A stretch of DNA of 64,000 nt from Stutzerimonas kunmingensis. Its GTDB lineage: Bacteria > Pseudomonadota > Gammaproteobacteria > Pseudomonadales > Pseudomonadaceae. The stretch's first letter is position 1. Every line of letters starts with the position of its first letter. The stretch lies in the NCBI RefSeq assembly GCF_014764705.1, contig NZ_JACXXG010000016.1:1-64000 (forward strand), given 5' to 3'. Shown in pieces: positions 43,803-52,230 of the stretch. The notes beneath the pieces are model-generated. The model had not been told where the DNA came from. It searched no databases and saw only the letters and a list, made by a program, of their open reading frames with translations. A program made the position numbers and the translations under genes.

Positions 43803-45116
43803 TCAACCGTCGTTCTGCACCGCGCGCAGGCTGATGATTTTCGGGAATCCATCGAGCTCCACCTCGGTGCTGCAGGCTTGGCCTTTGCCCGGACACTTCC
43901 ACGCGGTACTGGTGACCACACGGCCGTGCTGGGGCTGGGCGGTATCGATCAGCGCTACCTGGCCCGCCTGGCCTTCGGCGTTCTGCAGCTCCACGGTTCG
44001 CGGCTTGCCGGTGCTCCAGGCCACCATCAGCTCATCGTCTGCGCGGGCGAATCGCAGCATCACCACGTCACCCGGAGTTTTCTCTTCGCGGCTGAGGAAG
44101 CTGTACTGGCTGATGATCGGGCTGATGGAGGCGAGCACCGAATAGGCCGGCTTGAGTGTGAAGTCCTGCCGTACCAGGCCGAAGTTGTGTTCGCGTTCGG
44201 TCTTGTCGGTGCCATCGTTGCGGAAGTCGTACCACCACATGCCCTTGATGCTCGGCAGCGTCTTGGCCAGGAAGAAGGCGCGGGCGAGGTAGGCCGCCTG
44301 CAGGCTTTCATCGATGCCGCATGCGCCCTGATGGGCAGGCCAGGCCATCTCCGTCAGGTAGAGCGGTACCGGGCGTCCGGCGGCGCGGGTCAGGTCCTTG
44401 TCGACCTCGCTCATCCATTCGATCCAGGCCTCTGGGGTGTTGCGCCGCCAGCCGCGGCAGTGCACGTAGGGATGCAAGGACAGGCCGTCCACCGATTGCA
44501 TCAGGCCGTTCTCCAGCAGGCGCAGGGCGAAACCGGAGTCGATACCCTGGCTGGTCACGGCGCCGGCGAGCACCTTGGCGTTGGGCGCACGCTGCCGGAT
44601 GATCCCGGACGCATCGGCGATCAGCCTCGCGTAATCCTGGGTGAACTCGGGGTCGCGCGGGTCCTCGACGTCCCATTCGTTCCAGATCTCGTAATAGGCG
44701 ACCTGGCCTTTCAGCTCTTCGGTGATGAACTCGACATAGCGATTGAATGCCGCCCTTACCGGCTCGCTGCGGGGCTTTTCACCCCCGCCGTAGTGCGAGT
44801 TGCCGTAGCCGAGGATGAACTGGGTGCTCAGCCCGTGAGCGGCTGTTGCTTTCAGATAACGGTGCCAGGATGGCTCGATCTTCAATTGCCCAGGGCGGCG
44901 CTCGACGTAGGCCCAGTGAGCGTCGGTGCGCACGGAGGTGATGCCGGCATCGCGCATCATCGCGTAGGCGCGGCCGCTGGGGTCGCCCTTGTGCAGTTCA
45001 TGGGCACAGACGCCGACCACGAAAGGCTCCTCGGTGGTCTGGGCCGGTGTAAACGGAGCAAGGCCAAGCAAGCCGCCCAGCAGCAGGATGTTGAGCGGGG
45101 TAGAGCGCTTCGTCAT
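43803..45116 (-). CDS. PslG-like glycoside hydrolase (GH39/clan A)
   Basis: A 437-aa protein with a signal peptide (LLLGGLLGLAPFTPAQ) and a clan-A TIM barrel. The acid/base is Glu147 in YEIWNEWD and the nucleophile Glu256 in LTEMAWP. A C-terminal beta-sandwich follows. PslG in P. aeruginosa is a periplasmic endoglycosidase that trims Psl and prevents its accumulation. A similar editing role in this cluster is inferred. The ATG at 45116 is preferred; one three codons upstream is possible. Confidence 0.82.
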   Translation of the reverse strand: MTKRSTPLNILLLGGLLGLAPFTPAQTTEEPFVVGVCAHELHKGDPSGRAYAMMRDAGITSVRTDAHWAYVERRPGQLKIEPSWHRYLKATAAHGLSTQFILGYGNSHYGGGEKPRSEPVRAAFNRYVEFITEELKGQVAYYEIWNEWDVEDPRDPEFTQDYARLIADASGIIRQRAPNAKVLAGAVTSQGIDSGFALRLLENGLMQSVDGLSLHPYVHCRGWRRNTPEAWIEWMSEVDKDLTRAAGRPVPLYLTEMAWPAHQGACGIDESLQAAYLARAFFLAKTLPSIKGMWWYDFRNDGTDKTEREHNFGLVRQDFTLKPAYSVLASISPIISQYSFLSREEKTPGDVVMLRFARADDELMVAWSTGKPRTVELQNAEGQAGQVALIDTAQPQHGRVVTSTAWKCPGKGQACSTEVELDGFPKIISLRAVQNDG

Positions 45117-45140
45117 GTGGATCATCCGTGAAGGTAGGTC

Positions 45141-46439
45141 TCAGGTCAGGTGCTGCAACTCGGGCAGCCGTTGCGCCGCCAGGTTGTTGCTCGGGGCGCG
45201 GGCCGGGGTCAGCACGTGGGAGATCGCCAGGCCCAGGAACAGCGTGGCGATGGACACCTCCAGTACATCCGTGGCCCAGGCCACCAGGCAGATGCAGAAA
45301 ACGATCGGCAGCAACGCGCTGCGCAGTCGCAGGCCCCGTTCATGCAGGCGCAGCATGAGCGGAAAGGTCAGCAGGTAGAGGAGCACACCGAACACGCCGA
45401 GCATGCCCCACAGGTACAGCGCGGTATTGTCGGCGACGCTCAGCAGCTCGAGGCCCGGTACGGGATAGACCTGTCCTGCGCTGCCCACCGCACCGAATCC
45501 CGCGCCCCACCAGCCCCATCCCTCGCGGGTGATGACCCCGATGAAGTTCGGCCAGCTGTTGATCAGACGGTCGGCGAATGAGGCCAGCAGCGAGCCGTTG
45601 TTCGCGGCGTTGGGGTCCAGGCTGAGCACCAGGCTAAACATCGGCAGCATCAGGCCGACCAGCACCGCGATCAGAAAGGCCGTGGCGCTGGCGAAGCGGT
45701 AGGCCGTGACGATCAGCATCAGCAGGGTCAGCACGTAGGCCGCCGCGGTGGATTTGTTGGTGGTCAGCACGATGCCGATCAGCGCTGCGATGTAGAGCAT
45801 CAGGCGTAGCACGCGCGGCTGGAGGAATGCGGCGATGAACAGGCTGTAGATCGCGATCATCACCGACAGCGCGGTGGACATGCGGGCGAAGCCGCCGATG
45901 CGGTCGATGTCGTCGAACGCCCACGAGCGGTTGGCGCTCAGTTCCACCTCGCCGACCATGTAGCTGTAGCCCTTCCACGGCACGCTGGTGAGCATGTCCA
46001 GGGCGATGCCGACGAAGCAGGCAATCAGGCAGAAGCCGATGATTCGGCGCAGCAGCCCGAGCCGCAACTCCACATGGCGGCCGCAGATCAGACCGAACAG
46101 CAGCGGAATGTAGATGAACAGGCTGAAACCGGTGTTGGCCAGCTCCGCGCCATGCATCAGTGCCAGCTGGGCGGAAGTGACAAGCCCCAGCAGCACCAGC
46201 CAGAACGCCGGCCAGCCGCGGTAGCGCAGCAGCTCCAGGCCCAGTGCGATCAGGCAGGCAATCTTGGGCAGGTACAGCAGCCAGGAAATCCCGGCCATGT
46301 CGAAGTAGTAGCGCAGTGCGCCGGAAAAGGTTTCAGTCAGCAGCAGCGAGGCGACGACCAGCGTCAACAATGTCGGCTTGTCGAATGCCAACGGATTCGA
46401 GTCGCGTCGCCGCGGGGTAATCAGCAGGCTCTGGTTCAT
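45141..46439 (-). CDS. O-antigen ligase/Wzy-type polymerase-like membrane protein
   Basis: A 432-aa protein with ten to twelve hydrophobic helices and a large periplasmic loop (INSWPNFIGVITREGWGWWG; VPGLELLSVADNTALYLWGM), as in Wzy/WaaL-like proteins. It is probably the polymerase joining repeat units in the periplasm. Family assignment by topology is moderate. Its first 107 bp overlap the end of the preceding glycosyltransferase in another frame. The ATG at 46439 (MNQSLLITPRRRD) is chosen because the upstream part of the frame looks non-coding. Confidence 0.78.
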   Translation of the reverse strand: MNQSLLITPRRRDSNPLAFDKPTLLTLVVASLLLTETFSGALRYYFDMAGISWLLYLPKIACLIALGLELLRYRGWPAFWLVLLGLVTSAQLALMHGAELANTGFSLFIYIPLLFGLICGRHVELRLGLLRRIIGFCLIACFVGIALDMLTSVPWKGYSYMVGEVELSANRSWAFDDIDRIGGFARMSTALSVMIAIYSLFIAAFLQPRVLRLMLYIAALIGIVLTTNKSTAAAYVLTLLMLIVTAYRFASATAFLIAVLVGLMLPMFSLVLSLDPNAANNGSLLASFADRLINSWPNFIGVITREGWGWWGAGFGAVGSAGQVYPVPGLELLSVADNTALYLWGMLGVFGVLLYLLTFPLMLRLHERGLRLRSALLPIVFCICLVAWATDVLEVSIATLFLGLAISHVLTPARAPSNNLAAQRLPELQHLT

Positions 46440-47643
46440 GGTGGATTCTCGTTCCCTGAAGTGTTTCACGCAGGATGGTCTGGTACTGATCCAGCATGCG
46501 TTCCATATCCAGCAGCGGCAGCACGCTGGCCCGTGCCTGGCTAGCGAGCCGCTGCCGCAGTGCGCCGTCGATGTAGAGCCAGAGCATGGCGATGCCGAGT
46601 GAGTCGGGATCATCGGGCGAGCAGAGCAGGCCGTTGCATTCGTCGCGGATGATCTCCGGCAGCCCGCCCATGTTGCTGGCGATCACCGGCAGGTTGTTGG
46701 CGCAGCCTTCGACGGCCACCAGGCCGAACGGCTCGCCCCACAGCGACGGCACCACCAGCACGTCGATGCTCTGCATGAACTCGTCGCTGTCGCAGTAGCC
46801 GAGAAAGCTGACCTTTTTCGGATCGGCCATGGCCTTCAGCTTGGCTTCGTAGTCCAGCTTGCCGCGCCCGGCGATATCCAGCCGCGCATCGATGTCCAGC
46901 CGCTGGAACTGCTCGATCAGCCAGCCGACGCCCTTGTTCTCCGACAGCGTGCCGATATAGCCGAAGCGCAGTGGATGGTTACTGCGCTGCCTGGGCTTGC
47001 TGCCCTGACCGGGGTTGGCCGGCGTGCAGTTGTGCACCACATGCTGGCGCGCGCCACTGAAATAGCCCTGTGCGGTGATGCGCTCGAGCACGAAGCGGCT
47101 GACGCCGATCGCCGTGGCCACTTGCGCCGAGGCGCCGGCGTGGCGGAGACGGAACACCGAACACATACCGCACTGGCGCTGGCAGCTCTTGCCGTGGTTG
47201 AACATGGTGTCCTTCGGGCAGAGCAGGTACAGGTCGTGCAGCACCTGGACGATCGGCAGGCCGGTGGCGGTGATTTCGTCCCAGGCGGAAATCGACCAGC
47301 CGGTGAGGTTGTTGCAGACCACGATATCCGGCTGCTCCCGCGCGATCACCTCGCGCACGTGACAGCGCATGTCGCGGTTGTAGCGGTCCCGGTAGTGCCA
47401 GCCGAGGCGGGCGACGCGACTCGGGCGCTGCTGGGTGTAATGCCAATAGCTGTTCGCCAGGTTGGCGCGATAGACCCGCACACCGTCCTGAATCTGCATG
47501 TTCAGCCCGGCATCCGGGCCGGTCGCCAGCACTGCCACCTCACAACCACGCCGCTGCAACCCTTCGGCCAGGTGCCGGAGGATGACTTCTGCGCCGCCGC
47601 CGACATGCGGGGTGTAGAACGCATTGAGGAATAGGATCTTCAT
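46333..47643 (-). CDS. Family 4 glycosyltransferase
   Basis: A 436-aa GT-B enzyme (MKILFLNAFYTPHVGGGAEV; LHDLYLLCPKD; donor motif GEPFGLVAVEGCANNLPVIA). A CQRQCGMCSVFR Cys-rich segment near residue 155 occurs in a subset of GT4 enzymes. The last 35 residues (HHEPEPADYP...LAAAD) lie over the start of the next gene in another frame and are not conserved-looking; a frameshift that removed the original stop is possible. Confidence 0.9.
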   Translation of the reverse strand: MKILFLNAFYTPHVGGGAEVILRHLAEGLQRRGCEVAVLATGPDAGLNMQIQDGVRVYRANLANSYWHYTQQRPSRVARLGWHYRDRYNRDMRCHVREVIAREQPDIVVCNNLTGWSISAWDEITATGLPIVQVLHDLYLLCPKDTMFNHGKSCQRQCGMCSVFRLRHAGASAQVATAIGVSRFVLERITAQGYFSGARQHVVHNCTPANPGQGSKPRQRSNHPLRFGYIGTLSENKGVGWLIEQFQRLDIDARLDIAGRGKLDYEAKLKAMADPKKVSFLGYCDSDEFMQSIDVLVVPSLWGEPFGLVAVEGCANNLPVIASNMGGLPEIIRDECNGLLCSPDDPDSLGIAMLWLYIDGALRQRLASQARASVLPLLDMERMLDQYQTILRETLQGTRIHHEPEPADYPAATRLESVGIRQADIVDAGRRLAAAD

Positions 47644-47705
47644 CGGTTGGCTCGCTGATTGAACCTGTCAGGCTGCTCGCATGGCCCTACGGGCACTCGC
47701 CTGGC

Positions 47706-48215
47706 TCAGGAGTAGCACTGGAGATAACGGGTGGGTACCCGGACCTTCTGCTCACGCTGCAGCAGGTTGAGCAGGATGACGGAGCGCTCTTCGCCGTCGC
47801 TGCTGACGAAGATCGCTTCGATGTCGCTGAAGCTGCCGCCGCTGACCTGGACCCGCTCGCCAGGTGAGAACGGCGCCGCCGCCATGGTCTGCGGCTGGGC
47901 GAGGCGCTGTCGCAACTGTTCGATCAGCTCGTCGCGTACCGGCGTCGGCTGGCCGCCGAAGCTAACTACGCGGCTGACGCCCCGAGTGGAGCGAATCGGG
48001 TACCAGTTGTCGTGAATGCAATCCAGGTGGATGAACAGGTAGCCGGGGAATAGCGCCTCGCCGGTCTTGGTCCCCTGTGAGCCGCGCAAGGGCGCAGGCG
48101 CCTTGAGCGGGCGGTAGCACTCGAAGTGCTGGCGCAACAGGTGCTCCTCGGCGCGGGCCTCCTGGCGAGGCTTAGTCTGGATCAGGTACCAGCGTGCGGT
48201 ATTGCTCGATGTCAT
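47706..48215 (-). CDS. rfaH: RfaH-type NusG paralogue (transcription antiterminator)
   Basis: A 169-aa protein. The NGN domain (ARWYLIQTKPRQEARAEEHL; ECYRPLKAP; ALFPGYLFIHLD) is followed by a KOW domain (FSPGERVQVSGGSFSDIEAI). RfaH is recruited to RNA polymerase at ops sites in leaders of long polysaccharide operons, where it suppresses pausing and Rho termination. It is located inside the polysaccharide cluster itself, like UpxY or LoaP proteins, and an ops-like site with a hairpin lies in the cluster's leader at 55995-56025. The ATG is at 48215. Confidence 0.93.
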   Translation of the reverse strand: MTSSNTARWYLIQTKPRQEARAEEHLLRQHFECYRPLKAPAPLRGSQGTKTGEALFPGYLFIHLDCIHDNWYPIRSTRGVSRVVSFGGQPTPVRDELIEQLRQRLAQPQTMAAAPFSPGERVQVSGGSFSDIEAIFVSSDGEERSVILLNLLQREQKVRVPTRYLQCYS

Positions 48216-48269
48216 GGGATGTCCTTCTCTGATTGGCCTGCCCGAATCCCGATGGCAGGCGGAATGTCA

Positions 48270-49013
48270 TCACGCCAGTGTCAGCGTTGCCCTTTCTTCC
48301 TGTCCCTCTACCACGCTGAAGCGCTTAAGCAGCTCTTTGATTTCTTCACGGCTGTTGAACATCAGCACGTCGATGATCGACAGCGAAGGTACGAATGGAT
48401 GCTTTAGCTGCGCATAGGTAATGTCATCCATGCGCAGGAAGCGCAGCAGCAGGCCGTCGGCGCGGAAGCGGGCAGGGCAGTACAGCTCCATGCCGCCGAT
48501 GGGATTCAGGTAGAGCTCGCCGTCCATGCGATGGGTGATCTGGATGACGCGGTCCTGCATGTCCATCTTCGCCGGCAAGCCTAGGCTGGAGCCGCGGTAG
48601 ATCGGTGTGCGGATGTTCAGGTAAGCACAGAGGCAGCGCAGGGAGTTTTCGGTGAACAGCGCCAGATTGCGTTCCGGGCACTGCAGGATGCCGCGGATCA
48701 GCGGCAGCACCGCGTCGCGCTGGGGTGCCTTGGCGTAGCAACGCTCGAGGGTCAGCATCAGCCCCGCGGCTTCCTTGTCGAAGTCGTCGCAGAGCCAGCG
48801 CTCGTTGATGCGCTCGGTCTGATGGCCCTTCTTCAGCGGGAAGCTGATGAGCTTGGGTTGGCCGTAGACGAGAATCCGGTTGCGGTTCATCCAGGAGCCC
48901 CTGACGAATTGCAGGTCGTCACCCAGCACGAATACGTCGCTGAGCGCGATCAGCTGAAAGTAGCCCAGGTACGGAAATAGGTAGGGCTGCATCATCGAGA
49001 CGGTTCTGAGCAC
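48270..49013 (-). CDS. wbqC: WbqC family protein
   Basis: A 247-aa WbqC-like protein (SMMQPYLFPYLGYFQLIALS; FVRGSWMNRNRILVYGQPKL; YLNPIGGMELY). Family members occur with VioA-type aminotransferases and are thought to attach an amino acid such as glycine to the amino sugar; the chemistry is not settled. Start: GTG at 49013, because an AAGGAGGT ribosome-binding site lies directly before it and the frame has no ATG before the MMQPY motif. It starts 22 bp after the autokinase gene. Confidence 0.85.
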   Translation of the reverse strand: MLRTVSMMQPYLFPYLGYFQLIALSDVFVLGDDLQFVRGSWMNRNRILVYGQPKLISFPLKKGHQTERINERWLCDDFDKEAAGLMLTLERCYAKAPQRDAVLPLIRGILQCPERNLALFTENSLRCLCAYLNIRTPIYRGSSLGLPAKMDMQDRVIQITHRMDGELYLNPIGGMELYCPARFRADGLLLRFLRMDDITYAQLKHPFVPSLSIIDVLMFNSREEIKELLKRFSVVEGQEERATLTLA

Positions 49014-49035
49014 GGTGCACCTCCTTGTCTGGCGA

Positions 49036-51246
49036 TCAGGCTTGCTGGGTGTAGGTGTAATAGCCGTAGGCGCCGCTGTCGTACGGCGAGGTCGAGGCCT
49101 TGCGCTTAACGGCATTGAGGATCACGCCTTTGAGCAGCACGCCGTTCTGCGCGAGCCGCCGCTTGGATGCATCAATCTGCGAGCTGGTGCTGAGGCCGAA
49201 GCGGGCCACCAACAGGTTGGTGCCCGACTGCTGGGCGACCAGTACGGCGTCGGTCACCGCGAGCACCGGCGGCGTATCGATGATGATGAAGTCGTAGAGC
49301 TTTTCCGCTTCACGCAGCAGGCGGGAGAAGTTGTCGTGCATCAGCAGTTCGGACGGATTCGGCGCGGAGAACCCGGCGGAGATGAAGTGCAGGTTTTTCT
49401 GCTCGGTGCGGTTGGTGATCTCCGCCAGGTTCAGGCCACTGGCCAGTGCATCCGACAGCCCGTGACGCGGTGCCATGCCGAACAGGGTATGCAGGTAGCC
49501 GCGGCGCATGTCGGCATCGATCAGCAGCACGCGCTGGCCGGTCTGCGCGATCACCGCAGCAAGGTTGCTGGACACGAACGACTTGCCAACCGAAGGGGTC
49601 GGGCTGGTGATCATCAGCACCTTGTTGCGCGCCTCGAGCATGGCGAACTTGAGGCTGGTACGCAGGCTGCGCAGCGATTCGACCGCCAGATCGGTCGGTT
49701 CGGTGAGGCTGAGCAGTCGGGTCTTGCCGTCGCGGCTCTTGCGGCTGCGATTGAGCTGATCCTGAGGGGCGCTGTAGGGCAGGCCGGCATAGACCGGTAC
49801 GCCAAGCTTCTCGATCACGTCCGGGCTTTCCACACCGCGGTAGAAGGCCTGGCGCAGCAGGATGACTGCCGCCGAGACGAGCAGGCCGACGAAGATCGCG
49901 ATGGCCACCACCAGCGGTTTGACCGGTTTCGACGGCTTCTCGATCATCGAGTAGGCGTTGTCGATGATGCGCACGTTGCCGATGGTGCCGGCGCGCAGGA
50001 TGTCTTGCTCCTGCGCCTGGTTCATCAGCAGCGTGTAGGTCTGGGTGGTGACTTCCATGTCACGCTGGAGGCGCAGCAACTCCTGCTGCGTCATGGGAAG
50101 GGCGTCGACCTTCTTCAGCAGCTGGGCTTTCTGCGCCTGCAGCTCGTTCATCTGGGTGATGAGCGTGCGATAGGTCGGGTGCTCGCGGGTGTAGAGACGG
50201 TCGTATTCGACGCGCTTGAGCGACAGTTCAGAGATCTGCGTTTCCAGGGCGACGATTTGGTCGAGCACGCCCTTGGTTTCGATGCTGATATCCACCGACT
50301 TGGAGCTGGTCTGGTAGGCATTCAGCGCCGCCTCGGCCTTTTCCAGTTCCTTGCGCACCTGCGGCAGCTGCGAGCGCAAAAAGTCCAGACGCTGGGCTGC
50401 TTCCGCCGAGCTTCGCTGGATGTTCTGGCTGACGTACAGCCGGCTGATTTCGTCCAGCACCTGATTGGCCAGTTGCGGGTCCGGGTCTTCCAGTGACATG
50501 TAGATGATCCCCGAATCCTTGCCGGCCTCACCGACCTTCAGGCGATTCTGGTAGTCCAGCGCGGTGGTCTGCGGACGGTTGCGGACCAGCGCGAACTCGG
50601 TGCCCGGACGCGCGTCCAGCTGGGCGATCTGCACCTTGAAACCCTGGTTCTCCACCGCCTGATTGACCTGGCCACGCAGGATCGGCTCGTGCTCGTCGTC
50701 ATGCAGGGTGTAGGCCCCGGCGGTGCCGGCGACCAGTGTCAGCTCCACGCCCAGATAGGCTTCGGGCACATCGAGCTGGAACACTTCGAGCTTTTCCCCG
50801 CCCCAGGCGTAGCTGCTCAGGCCGAACAGCGGGGCGGCCAGCGCGCCATCGGTCGCCGGGTCGTGCCGGCGCGCCATGAAGGCGCCGAACACCGGGAAAT
50901 GACGGGGCTGGGCGACGATGTAGAGCTTGAGCTCCTCGACAGCCTTGCCGAGCACCGCGCGGGATTTCAGCAGGGAGATCTCGGTAACCGCCTGGGACAC
51001 CGAATCCGGCCGGGCCGATACTTCCGGTACGCCGGTGATGGCGGCTTTTTTCGGTTCGATCTGGATCATCGCCGTCGCCTGGTAGATCGGCGTGGCGATC
51101 AGGGCGTAGAGCACGCCCAGCGCAGCGAAGAAGCCGGTGATGGTGATGATCAGCGCCTTGTGGTCATAGGCGGTGCGCATAATTCCGGCGAGGTCGATGC
51201 GGTTGTCCGCGTCATATTCCAGCGAAGAGCGGGTCAAGGCAGTCAT
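49036..51246 (-). CDS. Polysaccharide co-polymerase/tyrosine autokinase (Wzc family)
   Basis: A 736-aa protein: Wzz domain (residues about 18-110), periplasmic coiled-coil region, second membrane helix (PLVVAIAIFVGLLVSAAVIL, about 445), and a cytosolic BY-kinase with Walker A SPTPSVGKSF near residue 550 and Walker A' VLLIDADMRRG. The tyrosine cluster at the C-terminus (SPYDSGAYGYYTYTQQA) is the autophosphorylation site. It controls chain length and export. No Wza-like outer-membrane porin gene is in the window. GAGGAAGG precedes the ATG. Confidence 0.95.
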   Translation of the reverse strand: MTALTRSSLEYDADNRIDLAGIMRTAYDHKALIITITGFFAALGVLYALIATPIYQATAMIQIEPKKAAITGVPEVSARPDSVSQAVTEISLLKSRAVLGKAVEELKLYIVAQPRHFPVFGAFMARRHDPATDGALAAPLFGLSSYAWGGEKLEVFQLDVPEAYLGVELTLVAGTAGAYTLHDDEHEPILRGQVNQAVENQGFKVQIAQLDARPGTEFALVRNRPQTTALDYQNRLKVGEAGKDSGIIYMSLEDPDPQLANQVLDEISRLYVSQNIQRSSAEAAQRLDFLRSQLPQVRKELEKAEAALNAYQTSSKSVDISIETKGVLDQIVALETQISELSLKRVEYDRLYTREHPTYRTLITQMNELQAQKAQLLKKVDALPMTQQELLRLQRDMEVTTQTYTLLMNQAQEQDILRAGTIGNVRIIDNAYSMIEKPSKPVKPLVVAIAIFVGLLVSAAVILLRQAFYRGVESPDVIEKLGVPVYAGLPYSAPQDQLNRSRKSRDGKTRLLSLTEPTDLAVESLRSLRTSLKFAMLEARNKVLMITSPTPSVGKSFVSSNLAAVIAQTGQRVLLIDADMRRGYLHTLFGMAPRHGLSDALASGLNLAEITNRTEQKNLHFISAGFSAPNPSELLMHDNFSRLLREAEKLYDFIIIDTPPVLAVTDAVLVAQQSGTNLLVARFGLSTSSQIDASKRRLAQNGVLLKGVILNAVKRKASTSPYDSGAYGYYTYTQQA

Positions 51247-51297
51247 TGGGAATCCTTCCTCATGGTGCGTTTTTGCAAAGAAGCGGGGTCGGGCTGA

Positions 51298-52230
51298 TCA
51301 GCTCCTGGCCAGCCGTGGGCTCAACCGACGCAGCAGGTTGAGGCTGATGTTCTGGGCGATGGTCGAGAGCGCCTGGATCTTGCTGAACGGCGAGATCAGC
51401 GAGAGGCACTCGCCGAACACCTGGATCAGGAAGTACTCGTAGAGCGCGTTGTTGCCGATGCGGCTGTAGTAGCGCGCCAGCGAGTAGTGGGCGTGCATGG
51501 CCATCTGGATGCGTTGCCGGCTCGGCTGCATGGAGAAGATGCCGCCCTCGTGCACGCGGTAGGCGGCCGGGCTGATGGTTTCCAGGAACTTGCCTTTGCC
51601 GTAGGCGCCGAGCAGCGACCACCAGCAGATATCCAGCACTTTTACGCCTAGCAGTTCCGGCGGCAGCTCCTGCACCAGATTGCGAAAGCACACGGTGAGC
51701 GTCGAGAGCGGGCGACCCTGCATCAGCTCCTGCGCGGTGGCGTCCTTGCGCAGCTTTCCGGTCAGTTGCGGGCTCTGGATGATGCCCTTGCTGTTGAACA
51801 TGAAGGCATCGTGATAGGTGATCACGTAGTCACGATGCTGCTCGAGGAAGTCCACCTGCTGCTGCAGTTTGGTCGGGTCGGTCCAGTAGTCGTCGCCTTC
51901 GCAGTAGGCGATGTACTTGCCCCCGGCGCGGGCGAACAGGCGCGTGCTGAACGGCTCGCCGAGGCTGAACTGGTTCTGCGTCTGATAGATCGGCTTGATG
52001 ATGCGGGGGTAGCGCGCCGCGTAGTCGGCGATGATCGCGGCGGTGGTGTCGGTCGAGGCGTCGTCGTGGACGATCACCTCGAAAGGGAAATCCGTTTCCT
52101 GCTGGAGGAAGCTCTCCAGCGCCTTCCTGATAAAGGATGCGTGGTTGTAGGCCAGGCAGACGACGCTCAGCAGCGGCTCGGTCTTGCCGCCCCAGCGTTC
52201 AATCAAGGCTTGCTCGCTCTTCAATTCCAT
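51298..52230 (-). CDS. Family 2 glycosyltransferase
   Basis: A 310-aa GT-A enzyme (LLSVVCLAYNHASFIRKALE; VIVHDDASTDTT; YCEGDDYWTDPTKLQQQVDF). The ATG at 52230 lies 32 bp inside the end of the flippase gene, so the two are translationally coupled. The acceptor is unknown; it belongs to repeat-unit synthesis by context. Confidence 0.92.
   Translation of the reverse strand: MELKSEQALIERWGGKTEPLLSVVCLAYNHASFIRKALESFLQQETDFPFEVIVHDDASTDTTAAIIADYAARYPRIIKPIYQTQNQFSLGEPFSTRLFARAGGKYIAYCEGDDYWTDPTKLQQQVDFLEQHRDYVITYHDAFMFNSKGIIQSPQLTGKLRKDATAQELMQGRPLSTLTVCFRNLVQELPPELLGVKVLDICWWSLLGAYGKGKFLETISPAAYRVHEGGIFSMQPSRQRIQMAMHAHYSLARYYSRIGNNALYEYFLIQVFGECLSLISPFSKIQALSTIAQNISLNLLRRLSPRLARS

Noticed and set aside
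48110..48118. Exact GGCGGTAGC on the plus strand
   Set aside because: It lies inside rfaH, antisense to the whole cluster, with no plus-strand operon downstream. It illustrates that this 9-mer occurs by chance.
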